Assembly (NCBI RefSeq): GCF_003002955.1
Contig: NZ_PVTJ01000007.1
Coordinates: forward strand, 1 to 64,000
Length of the DNA: 64,000 nt
From: Glycomyces artemisiae
Lineage (GTDB): Bacteria; Actinomycetota; Actinomycetes; Mycobacteriales; Micromonosporaceae
Direction of reading: 5' to 3'
Part shown: positions 27,826-35,772 of the stretch, in pieces
Numbering within the stretch: the first letter of the stretch is position 1
How the letters are laid out: every line of letters begins with the position of its first letter
Translations under genes and position numbers: made by a program
Notes under the pieces: generated by a model
What the model was told of the DNA's origin: nothing
Databases searched by the model: none
Seen by the model: the letters and a program-made list of their open reading frames with translations, nothing else

Positions 27826-28008
27826 GTGCTGGGATACACAACAGTGGGAGTTGTTACCGTCCTCGCCTCCTTCGCCACCCTTCTCCTTCTCGCGCACATG
27901 GCACTCAGGGGCAGCCGCCCCAGCGAGCGGCCAGCGATTCTGACGGCGCTGGCCGACCTGTGGCGCAGAAGCCCCAACAAGAAAGACGAGATAGAGACCG
28001 AGGAGTGA
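27826..28008 (+). CDS. Small single-span membrane protein
   Basis: A 60-aa protein with one membrane segment (about residues 4-25, VGVVTVLASFATLLLLAHMAL) and a charged cytoplasmic tail ending KKDEIETEE. The GTG at 27826 is preceded by an AAAGGA-type site. A strong hairpin terminator follows 2 bp after the stop, which supports a real transcription unit. No family is recognised. Confidence 0.5.
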   Translation: MLGYTTVGVVTVLASFATLLLLAHMALRGSRPSERPAILTALADLWRRSPNKKDEIETEE

Positions 28009-28010
28009 AC

Positions 28011-28055
28011 GGAATCCCTTCGACACGCCGGTCCGCCGGCGGTCGAAGGGGTTCC
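28011..28055 (+). terminator. Terminator hairpin after the small membrane protein gene
   Basis: A 14-bp stem (28011-28024 with 28042-28055, one G-T pair) with a 17-base GC-rich loop that can itself pair. It lies directly downstream of the stop codon. Confidence 0.65.
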
Positions 28056-28339
28056 GCTTCACTTTGACGCGGCGTCCCGGGGATTCGCGACCTGGAGCCC
28101 GTCCCACCGAGAGCGACAACATCAGTCCTCTTGCCTGCGTAGTCGCAGATGTCGTCTTCGGGAGCGGGGGTCCCCACAAGAAGCGTTGCGCGCCAACCAC
28201 AACCACGCACGAGGTCGTTCGGCGGCGCCGCAACCCTGAAACGGACGAGCCGTTGCCGGTGGCTCGTGGAGTGTTGTGGTAGCAGGGCTTTGGGGATAAG
28301 GTCGGATCACGAGCATGCTCCTGCAGGAAAGGTCCGATA

Positions 28340-28693
28340 ATGGCTTCACATGAGGATTTCCTGTACGAGGACTCTGCCGAGTCCGACTCGGGGCTGTCGC
28401 CGAGTAAGGAATCCGGTGTCGACGAGCGACCAACGGATCAAAATCTCACTGTCGAATGTGGACAAGATTTGTTGCGGGCGGTCAAGTCCCACCCAGTCGT
28501 CGTTGCGGCTGTCACCGCCGGTGTGGCCGCCGCTGTCGTCGGCGTCAAGATCGCCTACGACCGCCGCAAGGCCGCGAGGAGCCGCAATCGAGTGCTCCAT
28601 CACCTGGAGGACGCGAGGGAGACGCTGCTGGCTGTGGCGGCAGAGCTGCCGGAACGCGGCCGGGCGGTCCTGCACCGGGCGACGCGTCGGTAA
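28340..28693 (+). CDS. Hypothetical single-span membrane protein
   Basis: A 117-aa protein. The first 45 residues are acidic and hydrophilic (HEDFLYEDSAESDSGLSPSK), then VVVAAVTAGVAAAVVGVKIAY (about 52-72) is a likely membrane helix, followed by a very basic tail (RRKAARSRNR, ending HRATRR). An AGGAAAGG site precedes the ATG. No family is recognised; the 284 bp upstream contain no other supported gene. Confidence 0.5.
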   Translation: MASHEDFLYEDSAESDSGLSPSKESGVDERPTDQNLTVECGQDLLRAVKSHPVVVAAVTAGVAAAVVGVKIAYDRRKAARSRNRVLHHLEDARETLLAVAAELPERGRAVLHRATRR

Positions 28694-28798
28694 GCGCGCC
28701 TTCGGATCGGCGTCCGGCCTCCCCACGACGACATCGCAGTCGATTCAGGGGAGGTCACGAGCCTCATTCCGTCCGGATCCGGTGCGGGTGGCACTCCC

Positions 28799-29239
28799 GT
28801 GTTTGCGGTGGTGTACACTGAGTATTCCGCGGTCATTATTCGATTTTCTCCGACCGCAATCGAACTTGATCGTCAGATGCGACCAAGACCAGCTGACGAT
28901 TCTCATCCGCTCGACATGCTTCGGGCATTCCCAACGTCATCCGCTGCTCGGCAGCACGACGTTTCAACATTTTCAACGAATCAGGTAGTCATCTCTTCAA
29001 TTTCACCACACGCCGTCTCTCAGGGCCAGATCCTCTGGAAACGAGCCGCGGACGACCTCTACGCCGCCACCATGGACGGAGAGTTCGCCGGATTCGCATC
29101 GGTCGACGACGGCCGATACGTGCTGCACGGTCCGTGCGCGCAGGCCCTCGGCGTCCACCCATCGCTTGAGGACGCGTCCCTCGCACTGGAATTCGAGCTG
29201 ATCGCGTCCGGCGAACGCCTCGCCGGCCCCCGTACCTGA
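28799..29239 (+). CDS. Hypothetical protein, start uncertain
   Basis: The 3' part, from about ILWKRAADDLYAAT to the end, looks coding: high third-position G/C and a beta-rich DGEFAGFASVDDGRYVLHGP pattern common in small actinobacterial proteins of unknown function. The 5' part is AT-richer and less protein-like, and no ATG or GTG with a ribosome site is found near the start of the good region (candidates 28799, 28877, 28916, 29072). A perfect 8-bp hairpin lies 13 bp after the stop. Confidence 0.35.
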   Translation: MFAVVYTEYSAVIIRFSPTAIELDRQMRPRPADDSHPLDMLRAFPTSSAARQHDVSTFSTNQVVISSISPHAVSQGQILWKRAADDLYAATMDGEFAGFASVDDGRYVLHGPCAQALGVHPSLEDASLALEFELIASGERLAGPRT

Positions 29240-29252
29240 TCACCATGACCTG

Positions 29253-29271
29253 GCGTCGGCTCCGCCGACGC
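29253..29271. terminator. Short perfect hairpin upstream of cspA
   Basis: GCGTCGGC (29253-29260), loop TCC, GCCGACGC (29264-29271). It may terminate the preceding gene or form part of the cspA leader, which starts shortly after. Confidence 0.45.
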
Positions 29272-29316
29272 TCGTAGGGATCGCACCGCGGTCCAACACA
29301 ATGAAGGAGACACGAC

Positions 29317-29520
29317 ATGGCCACTGGCGTCGTGAAATGGTTCAACGCCGACAAGGGCTTCGGCTTCATCGCGCCCGACGACGGTTCCGGAGACGTGTTC
29401 GCGCACTTCTCGGCGATCAACGGCAGCGGGCACCGAAGCCTCGAAGAAGACCAGCACGTCGAGTTCGACATCGAGCGGGGCCAGAAAGGCATGCAGGCCG
29501 CGAACATCAGCGCGCTCTGA
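29317..29520 (+). CDS. cspA: Cold-shock protein
   Basis: A 67-aa OB-fold cold-shock protein of normal length. Both RNA-binding motifs are present: KGFGFI (RNP1) and VFAHF (RNP2), after the standard opening [13 protein letters not shown]. These proteins bind single-stranded RNA and act as RNA chaperones in the cytoplasm. An AAGGAG site lies upstream of the ATG, and a 14-bp hairpin terminator follows 12 bp after the stop, making it monocistronic. Confidence 0.95.
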   Translation: MATGVVKWFNADKGFGFIAPDDGSGDVFAHFSAINGSGHRSLEEDQHVEFDIERGQKGMQAANISAL

Positions 29521-29532
29521 CCCGAACGTGAC

Positions 29533-29565
29533 GGTCGAAGCGGCGGGCGATCCGCCGCTTCGACC
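29533..29565 (+). terminator. cspA terminator
   Basis: A perfect 14-bp stem (29533-29546 with 29552-29565) around a GCGAT loop, immediately after cspA. Confidence 0.75.
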
Positions 29566-29631
29566 CGGCTCTCCTGGACGGGCGCCGCGCCCGGCACGCC
29601 GACGAGACCGCAACCGAACAGAAGGACCGCC

Positions 29632-30744
29632 ATCACTGCCATCGCCCCCGCGTCGACACCGGCTCCCTCAGCCGCCGCTCCGCCCGCTCGCCCTCCGAGC
29701 GCGTCGCCCACTCCCTCGATCCGGGCCTACACCGAAGTCGCCCAAGCCGTGCGCGACGCCGGACTGCTGCGACGCACCCCCTGGTTCTACGCCCTGGTCG
29801 CCGCGGCCATCGCCATCGGCTACGCCGCGTGCGGAATCGCCTTGGTCCTGCTGGGCGACAGCTGGCTCCAGCTGCTGGTGGCCGGAGTGCTCGGCATCCT
29901 GCTCACCCAGACCGCGTTCCTCGCTCACGAGGCCGCCCACCGGCAGATCCTCGGCCGCGGCCCCGCCAACGACCGCCTCGCCCAGGTCCTCGGCGCCATC
30001 GCCGGGATGAGCTACTCCTGGTGGGACAGCAAGCATTCGCGCCACCATGCGAACCCGAACCGGGTCGGCCGCGACCCCGACATCGACGTGGACACGATCT
30101 CGTTCCTCGAAGAGGACGCCGCCGCATCGACCGGACTGCGGCGGCTCGTCACCGGCCGCCAAGGCTGGCTGTTCTTCCCGCTGCTGACGCTCGAAGGCGT
30201 CAACCTGCACTTCCTGGGCCTGCGGCACCTGCTGTCGCGGGAACCGGTCAAGGACCGCTGGATCGAACTGGCCTCGCTGGCGACGCGTTTCGCGATCTTC
30301 CCGACCGCGGTGTTCCTGATCCTGCCCCTCGGACTCGCCCTCGCGTTCACCGGCGTGCAGCTTGCGGTGTTCGGGCTCTACATGGGCGCCTCGTTCGCGC
30401 CCAACCACAAGGGCATGCCCGTGGTCCGCAGAGACTCCAAGCTCGACTTCTTCAGCAAGCAGGTGCTGACCTCGCGCAACGTCTCCGGCGGCTGGTGGGC
30501 GACCGTCCTCATGGGCGGTCTCAACTACCAGGTCGAACACCACCTGTTCCCCAGCATGCCCCGACCCGGACTCGCCAAGGCGCGCAAGATCGTCATGGCG
30601 CACTGCCGCGCGACCGGCGTCCCCTACACCGAGGCGACCCTCCTGCGCTCCTACGGCATCGTCATCGCCTACCTCAACGAGGTCGGCCTCGCCGCCCGCG
30701 ACCCCTTCGAATGCCCCTTCCTCAACGAGTACCGACGGCTCTGA
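29632..30744 (+). CDS. Membrane fatty-acid desaturase, apparent ATC start
   Basis: A desaturase with all three histidine boxes: HEAAH, HSRHH and VEHHLFP, plus four predicted membrane helices. It uses di-iron chemistry and O2 to introduce double bonds into acyl chains at the membrane. The first normal start is GTG at 29749, but that would discard a well-biased upstream segment containing IRAYTEVAQAVRDAGLLR, which is standard desaturase N-terminal sequence. Continuing up, the frame reaches ATC ACT GCC ATC at 29632, 6 bases after GAAGG. ATC in place of ATG (an MTAIAP start) is my reading; with the GTG start the protein has 331 aa. Confidence 0.85.
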   Translation: MTAIAPASTPAPSAAAPPARPPSASPTPSIRAYTEVAQAVRDAGLLRRTPWFYALVAAAIAIGYAACGIALVLLGDSWLQLLVAGVLGILLTQTAFLAHEAAHRQILGRGPANDRLAQVLGAIAGMSYSWWDSKHSRHHANPNRVGRDPDIDVDTISFLEEDAAASTGLRRLVTGRQGWLFFPLLTLEGVNLHFLGLRHLLSREPVKDRWIELASLATRFAIFPTAVFLILPLGLALAFTGVQLAVFGLYMGASFAPNHKGMPVVRRDSKLDFFSKQVLTSRNVSGGWWATVLMGGLNYQVEHHLFPSMPRPGLAKARKIVMAHCRATGVPYTEATLLRSYGIVIAYLNEVGLAARDPFECPFLNEYRRL

Positions 30745-31270
30745 CCGCGACCGCGTCACAGCTGACTCCGTTGCCACGGAGGCGGCAGTCGCGCAAGACT
30801 TTCCAGACCTTCATCGATGCGAAAGCGTGCTCGACGCGGGCGACCAGTCGGGCGTCAGCATCGATGGCGACCTGATAGTTGGTCGAGTATTGGTAGTTCT
30901 TCGACTTCGCCGCCACCGCGTGATCCCTGGTCGGTACCAGGGTGCCGTCGACGATGAGCACCGTCCCGGGCGCGAAGCGCTTGCGAGGCCGGAGCGCGAG
31001 CTTCGGCCCCAGGTCGTCGATGATCCGGTCGGCGGCGGACTTCGAGGTCCCGAACAGAGCAGCGAGCTGGCGCATGGTGAGGTTGGTGCGCCAATAGGCG
31101 GCGACCAGCAGCACCCGGTCCTCGAAGTCGAGACTCCAGGGCCGGCCCCGCGACCAGGGGTCGGCCCCTTCGCGTCGGAGCTGGCGTACCAGCTTGGCGA
31201 ACACCCGCGGCCGCAGCCCGCTGAACAGCTCCACCAAGGTTGCATCCGCTGCGCTGACTACGTTCGCCAC
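30722..31270 (-). pseudogene. IS5-like DDE transposase with internal deletion and lost C-terminus
   Basis: Residues 1-130 match the N-terminal half of an IS5-group DDE transposase: an HTH segment (MRQLAALFGTSKSAADRIIDDL) and the first catalytic Asp in LIVDGTLVP. The frame then jumps from IDADARLV straight to ARVEHAFASMKVWKVLRDCR, the C-terminal Glu region. The roughly 100 residues between, including the second Asp (DGGYRG in relatives), are missing. Homology stops at about 30764, after RLRGNGV, and the frame runs into the antisense of the desaturase 3' end. It cannot be catalytically active. No terminal inverted repeats were found by eye. Confidence 0.75.
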
Positions 31271-31312
31271 GCAGGCATGACGCCATGCGCTCTAACGAAT
31301 CTACGATGGTCC

Positions 31313-31363
31313 TTACTGATAATCGTTGAACCGCAGGGCGTTGCCGAACGGATCGCTCAGCCC
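31313..31363 (-). pseudogene. C-terminal remnant of a VOC/glyoxalase-family gene
   Basis: Sixteen codons on the minus strand read LSDPFGNALRFNDYQ and a stop, which is the canonical end of small VOC-superfamily (glyoxalase/bleomycin-resistance) proteins. The rest of the gene has been replaced by the membrane protein gene that ends at 31357. Confidence 0.45.
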
Positions 31364-31929
31364 GGCGAGCCCTGGCGGGCGTGCTGCTCCGCGGCATCAG
31401 CGTTGCGCAGGTGCCGGCGGATGAGCAGGATGCCGATGGTCGGCAGGCCGATGACGGTGGCGAGGAGCGCGATTTCCATCGAGGTGCCGAACTGGGTCGG
31501 CGACATGTCTCTGAGCCACATGTAGACGGTGTAGAACTCGAGGTTGGTCCGCGCGGCGCGGAGCGCGAAGAGGACGAGCAGGGCGAGTGCGCCCGCACCG
31601 CAGGCGACTCCGCTGGCCACGACCGACCACCTCGGCCCGGATTTCGCGGCGAGCGCCAGCGCCCCGAAGGCGCCTGCGAGGACGAGGCACGCGATCCCCG
31701 GATAGAGCAGCAGCCACCGCACGGCCGCGTCGATGACCGGCGGGTAGGTGTGGGCGATTTCGGGGTCGATGCCCCGCAGGTACGCCGGGGTCGCGGCGTT
31801 CGCCGAGACGGCGAGGCCCAGCAGCAGGAACGCGCAGACGAGGAGCACCGCCCCCAGGGTTATCGCCAGGCTGATGGCGGCGTCCGAGCGGCTCGGTTCC
31901 GGCCACGGCTCGAAGAGTGGTCGACGCAT
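31357..31929 (-). CDS. Hypothetical four-helix membrane protein
   Basis: A 190-aa protein with hydrophobic segments near residues 18-42, 70-95, 102-122 and 150-170, and short polar loops. No catalytic motif is visible and no family is recognised. The C-terminus (NADAAEQHARQGSPG) overlaps the VOC remnant, so the 3' end may itself have been altered by the rearrangements seen here. Confidence 0.5.
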   Translation of the reverse strand: MRRPLFEPWPEPSRSDAAISLAITLGAVLLVCAFLLLGLAVSANAATPAYLRGIDPEIAHTYPPVIDAAVRWLLLYPGIACLVLAGAFGALALAAKSGPRWSVVASGVACGAGALALLVLFALRAARTNLEFYTVYMWLRDMSPTQFGTSMEIALLATVIGLPTIGILLIRRHLRNADAAEQHARQGSPG

Positions 31930-31962
31930 GGGGGCTCCGATCGACTTGGCTTCGCTGGGCCT

Positions 31963-32151
31963 TCAACATACGGTCTCGTGGCAACTGCGGTCCACTGTCG
32001 CCGCTCCGGCGAAGCCGTAGACGTCCAGGATCGAGTCGAGCATGGCCTCCTGGACTGGGGCGCTGTAGGTCGCGGGGTCGAAGCAGGCGAGCTGGGCGGC
32101 GCCTTCGGTGGCGCCGACGAGGGCGAAGACGGCGATGCGGATGCGCACCAC
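31963..32151 (-). pseudogene. Fragment, possibly a TetR C-terminal domain
   Basis: A 62-codon minus-strand frame with RIRIAVFALVGATEGAAQLA, then CFDPATYSAPVQEAMLDSIL. The helix pattern recalls the ligand-binding end of TetR proteins, but no DNA-binding domain is present: the frame abuts a plus-strand TauE/SafE fragment. Identity is tentative. Confidence 0.3.
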
Positions 32152-32460
32152 CGTGCTCCGGGCGAGCTGCTGATCCCAACCATCGTGCTGCTGTTCGCCA
32201 TCGACATCAAGACCGCCGGAAACCTCTCCCCGGTCGTGTCGCTGCCGACCATGCTGGTGGCCTTCAGCCGCTACAGCAGGGGCGGCGGCTTCAAAGTCCT
32301 GACCGCCAACCGCCGATTCGTGGCAGTCATCGCCGCCGGGTCCATCGCCGGAGTCGTGCTCGGCGGGCTGCTGCTCGGCATCGTCCCCGACATGGCCCTG
32401 ATTCCGATCCTGGCACTCATCCTGCTGATCTCAGCGACCAAACTCGCCCGCCACCACTAA
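32150..32460 (+). pseudogene. C-terminal half of a TauE/SafE-family exporter
   Basis: About 103 codons encode GGELLIPTIVLLF-like sequence (here GELLIPTIVLLFAIDIKTAG), NLSPVVSLPTMLVAF, a membrane helix (VAVIAAGSIAGVVLGGLLLG) and a final helix ending ISATKLARHH. This is the second half of TauE/SafE sulfite or organosulfonate exporters, which normally have about 250 residues. No start or first half remains; the fragment is joined to a minus-strand remnant. Confidence 0.6.
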
Positions 32461-32732
32461 CCCACCACAACTTCCGGGACAACCTTTAGTCACAAGCTGC
32501 GGAACGGGCCCGCGGTCGACCTAAGTCCTTGAGATCAAACGAAACGCGATCGCCAAGATCCGTCTCCGCTCCACTCCGGGCTAGTACTTCATCCGTGATC
32601 GTGAGGTTCATGGTTCTGGCGTCGGAAGCAGGTTCTGGCTCGGAGACGGTGTCGTCCTGGAGAGCGATGTTCGCGCCAGCGCTCGCCGCTTGGCCATGCC
32701 TGGTCGGATCGAGCGAGCGGGTGAGGTCGGAG

Positions 32733-33686
32733 TCAATGGAGGGTGAGGGGGACTTCGGTGTCGACACGGGTCAGCTTGTGCGGGTTGCGGACGAAGTAGA
32801 GACCGGCGATGCGGGTGTCCTCGACCCGCACGGCGATGACGCCCTCGAGCTGCCCTTCGACGTGCACCGCCAATGCGGGGCTGCCGTTGATCGCGGCCGG
32901 TTCGAGGGTGAGGGTGACGTCGTGCCTGGTGAGGCCTCCGACCATGAACCGCGCGACCTTGTCCGCGCCGACCACAGGCCATGGGGTGGCCTGCTTGACG
33001 CCGCCGCCGTCGCTGATCGCCACCACGTCGGAGGCGAAGACGTCGAGCAGGCCCTGCAAGTCCCGGGTCTCGAGTGCGCGCCGGAACGCCTCGACGGCCG
33101 CTTGCGCTTCGCGCGCGCTGACGGCTCGGCGTGGGCGGCGGGCTTCGACGTGGCGGCGGGCGCGGTGGGCGATCTGGTACACGGCGGTGGGGGTCTTCTC
33201 CACTGCGGCCGCGATCTCGTCGAAGCCCAGCCCGAACGCTTCGCGGAGCACGAACACCGCTCGTTCGGTCGGTGTCAGGGTTTCGAGCACGACCATCAGG
33301 CCCATCGAGACGCTTTCGGCGAGTTCCACATCGGCGGCCACATCCGCGGTGGTGAGGAGCGGTTCCGGCAGCCAGGAGCCCACGTACGACTCCCGTCGGC
33401 GCTTGGTCGTACACAGCTGGTTGAGCGCCTGCCGTGTGGTGATGCGAACCAGGTAGGCGCGATGGTTGCCGACGAGCGAAGCGTCGACGCCGACCCAGCG
33501 CAGCCAGGTCTCCTGCAGGACGTCGTCGGCGTCTGCCGCGGATCCGAGGATCTCGTAGGCGATGGTGAAGAGCAGGTTCCGGTGCGCGACGAACGTCTCC
33601 GTTGCCGCGATGGCGGCGTTGCCGCCGTCGCCGGGGCCCGTGCCCTCGGCCGCCGGTCCCTCACCGGACGCATTCGCGGTGTGCAT
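32733..33686 (-). CDS. sigJ: ECF41-type RNA polymerase sigma factor with SnoaL-like C-terminal domain
   Basis: A 317-aa ECF sigma factor with sigma-2 (about 30-100) and sigma-4 (about 130-190) regions and a C-terminal SnoaL-like domain (195-317). The ECF41 hallmarks are all present: WLPEPL in the linker, DGGGVK in the C-terminal domain and NPHKL near the end. In this group the fused C-terminal domain replaces a separate anti-sigma factor and tunes activity. ECF41 genes are typically next to an oxidoreductase, epimerase or carboxymuconolactone decarboxylase; here an FAD oxidoreductase lies 97 bp upstream on the same strand. Confidence 0.9.
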   Translation of the reverse strand: MHTANASGEGPAAEGTGPGDGGNAAIAATETFVAHRNLLFTIAYEILGSAADADDVLQETWLRWVGVDASLVGNHRAYLVRITTRQALNQLCTTKRRRESYVGSWLPEPLLTTADVAADVELAESVSMGLMVVLETLTPTERAVFVLREAFGLGFDEIAAAVEKTPTAVYQIAHRARRHVEARRPRRAVSAREAQAAVEAFRRALETRDLQGLLDVFASDVVAISDGGGVKQATPWPVVGADKVARFMVGGLTRHDVTLTLEPAAINGSPALAVHVEGQLEGVIAVRVEDTRIAGLYFVRNPHKLTRVDTEVPLTLH

Positions 33687-33783
33687 GAGGCCTCTCTCTT
33701 GTAGATCGTCTTGGGAGCGCGGCGTTTCCGGCCCCGTTCACCGTTGCAAACCGTGCCGCTGGTCATGGCGGCGAAGCCGGCGG

Positions 33784-34974
33784 CTACGCGTTCGGTACCG
33801 ACGCGCTCGTGCTTCGGGCCTGGAGCAGAGCCGGTCGGTGGACGCCGTCCTTCGGCCAGTGGTGCGAGCCGGGCTTGTCCGCCTCGGTCACCAGGTGCTT
33901 GACGCTGGCGGCGCACGAGAACTCCTTGAGCTTGCGGCCCATGAACCCCGGGAAGTACCACCGTTTCGCCGAGTCGTCCTTGTCGAGGAGCTGGAAGATC
34001 CCGGCATCGCGGCCGAAACTGAAGCACATGGCCTGGAACGACAGGTCGATCGGCGCAGGCCGCTCATCGGCGATCCGAGCCAGCACCGTGTCGGCGGCGT
34101 GGGCGCCCAGGCACCCGGCGATGTAGGCGCTCATCCGGAACGGCAGGTCCGACGGCGCCGAAGCGTCGCCCGCTGCGACGATGCGATCGCTGTCGACACC
34201 GGTCAGCGTCTCGTCAGTGAGCAGGCGCCCGGCGGCGTCGGTGCGCAACCCGCTGCGGCGGGCCAGTTCGGGCACGCCGAAACCCGCCGCCCAGACGGTG
34301 ACCGCGCTGGACAGGGTGCGGCCGTCGCCGAGTTCCACGGCCTCCGGCCTCACCTCGGTGACCGATGCTCCGGGGCCTTCGATCACCTCGACGCCCAGTC
34401 GGGTGAGGTACTTGCGGGCGGTGCGCCGGGCGCTGGGGTGCAGTGACGGGCCGACGACGGCGCCGCAGACCAGCCTGACACTGCGACCCTGCTCAGCGAG
34501 TTCGGCGGCCGTTTCAATGCCCACCGGACCGCCCCCGACGACGGTCACCACTGCCGCCGTGGGCTGGTCGAGGAGCATCGACCGCAGCCTCTGTGCGGCC
34601 TCCAGCGTCGCTACCGGATGGGCGAACTCGGCCGCGCCCGGCACCTGCGGTCCGCCGCTGTGGCTGCCGACCGCGTAGATCAGGTAGTCGTAGCCGATGC
34701 CGCCGCCCTCGGCGAGGGTCACGGTGTGCCCGGCCGCGTCGATGTGCGTCGCGTTGTCGACCACCAGGTCGACGTCTTCGGCGAGGACCTCCCCGTAGTC
34801 GACGACCGCATCGTGTGTTCCGGCCACCAGCTGGTGCAGTCGCAGCCGCGGCACGAAGACCTGCCGCGGATTGATCACGGTCACCTTCAGGTCGTCATGG
34901 CCCCGTACCCGGTTGGCCGCCATCACTCCGGCGTATCCGCCGCCGATCACGACGACTTCGAGGTTCTTGCCCAT
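33784..34974 (-). CDS. FAD/NAD(P)-dependent oxidoreductase (NDH-2-like)
   Basis: A 396-aa pyridine-nucleotide disulfide-type flavoprotein. It has two dinucleotide folds: VVVIGGGYAGVMAANRV for FAD at the N-terminus and VTVVGGGPVGIETAAELAEQG for NAD(P)H at about 150. DRIVAAGDAS closes the FAD site. No redox CxxC is present, placing it with type II NADH dehydrogenase-like enzymes; the C-terminus has no clear amphipathic anchor. The ATG at 34974 has a GGAG site. It is probably the ECF41 sigma factor's target, since a matching promoter lies 35 bp upstream. Confidence 0.85.
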   Translation of the reverse strand: MGKNLEVVVIGGGYAGVMAANRVRGHDDLKVTVINPRQVFVPRLRLHQLVAGTHDAVVDYGEVLAEDVDLVVDNATHIDAAGHTVTLAEGGGIGYDYLIYAVGSHSGGPQVPGAAEFAHPVATLEAAQRLRSMLLDQPTAAVVTVVGGGPVGIETAAELAEQGRSVRLVCGAVVGPSLHPSARRTARKYLTRLGVEVIEGPGASVTEVRPEAVELGDGRTLSSAVTVWAAGFGVPELARRSGLRTDAAGRLLTDETLTGVDSDRIVAAGDASAPSDLPFRMSAYIAGCLGAHAADTVLARIADERPAPIDLSFQAMCFSFGRDAGIFQLLDKDDSAKRWYFPGFMGRKLKEFSCAASVKHLVTEADKPGSHHWPKDGVHRPALLQARSTSASVPNA

Positions 34975-35009
34975 TGGTGTCTCCTTCGATCCGAGAGGGT
35001 CGAGCACTA

Positions 35010-35036
35010 GACACCGCCCCGGCCGAAATCCTGACA
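35010..35036 (-). promoter_or_regulatory. Candidate ECF41-dependent promoter
   Basis: Read on the minus strand, TGTCAGG (35036-35030) is followed after 16 bases by TGTC (35013-35010) and then TAG. This resembles the TGTCACA-N16/17-CGTC promoter reported for ECF41 sigma factors. Predicted transcription would start about 30 bases before the oxidoreductase ATG. Confidence 0.5.
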
Positions 35037-35234
35037 TCCAGTGGAGCAGATCACACCATACTCCGGTCGGTGCGTCGAGTGCCCGGCCCGGCCCGCCGAC
35101 GGCCTCGATACGGGACCGTCAGCCCGATGGGGCCGCATATGTGACCCACATCATCGATCGGGGCCGTCAGGAAACTGCGACCGGCGGTGTCTCATGCCCG
35201 ACCGGTTGCACCCGCACCCCGCAAGGAGAAGCTC

Positions 35235-35612
35235 ATGAACCTCGCCCTCTGGATCGTCGCCGGGCTCCTCGCCGCGCTCGCCCTGTTCAGCGGCGCCACC
35301 AAGGTGCTCCTGCCGAAGTCCAAGCTGGATGAATCCACTGATTGGACCGCGGACTCAAGCACCGGTTTCGTCAGATCCCTGGGAGTCCTGGAGATCCTGG
35401 CCGCAGCGGGCCTGACCCTGCCCGCAGCGCTCGACATCGCACCGGCGATGGTGCCGATCACCGCCGCCTGCTGGATGCTGCTGATGATCGGCGGGATGGT
35501 GACCCACGCCCGCTACGGGCACTACAAGAACGTGGCGCTCTGCCTCGTCCTCCTCGCTGTGGCCGCGTTCGTGGCCTGGGGCCGGTTCAGCCCCGAGTCG
35601 TTCACCATCTGA
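35235..35612 (+). CDS. DoxX-like small membrane protein
   Basis: A 125-aa protein with four membrane helices, starting NLALWIVAGLLAALALFSGATK and containing LGVLEILAAAGLTLP, as in the DoxX-like family. AAGGAG precedes the ATG at 35235. It is divergent from the NDH-2-like oxidoreductase/ECF41 unit. DoxX-type proteins are linked to quinone or thiol redox processes, but this subgroup has no assigned function. A TGTGACC-N18-CGTC arrangement (35140-35168) upstream might be a weaker ECF41 promoter. Confidence 0.75.
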   Translation: MNLALWIVAGLLAALALFSGATKVLLPKSKLDESTDWTADSSTGFVRSLGVLEILAAAGLTLPAALDIAPAMVPITAACWMLLMIGGMVTHARYGHYKNVALCLVLLAVAAFVAWGRFSPESFTI

Positions 35613-35629
35613 CAAGCAGCGGTATGGGC

Positions 35630-35659
35630 GGGAAAACTCGGCCCTGTTCGCGTTTTCCC
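35630..35659. terminator. Hairpin after the DoxX-like gene
   Basis: GGGAAAAC (35630-35637) pairs with GTTTTCCC (35652-35659) around a 14-base loop, 17 bp after the stop. Confidence 0.45.
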
Positions 35660-35694
35660 AGCTCAGTCCCCTGATCTGAAGAAAGTGACGAAAT

Positions 35695-35752
35695 CATCAG
35701 CTCTGATTTTTGCGAAGGGAATCGAGTGGGCATAATCTGATGACATCATCAG
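35695..35752 (+). promoter_or_regulatory. Operator pair and -10 element before the dioxygenase operon
   Basis: CATCAGctCTGATT (35695-35708) matches the CATCAGaaCTGATG palindrome in front of the TetR gene at 42706. A second palindrome, CTGATGA-CA-TCATCAG (35737-35752), overlaps the region just after a CATAAT hexamer (35731-35736). Both are placed to repress the operon starting at 35773. Confidence 0.6.
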
Positions 35753-35772
35753 AAATGTTGAGGTGATCAGAA

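Noticed and set aside
28064-28282. Possible 72-aa plus-strand gene
   Set aside because: Starts at TTG without a ribosome site just behind a terminator, and third-position bias is poor.
32486-32767. Possible 93-aa minus-strand gene before the sigma-factor stop
   Set aside because: It has no ribosome site, no recognisable pattern and overlaps the sigma-factor 3' end; the 272-bp gap is treated as non-coding.
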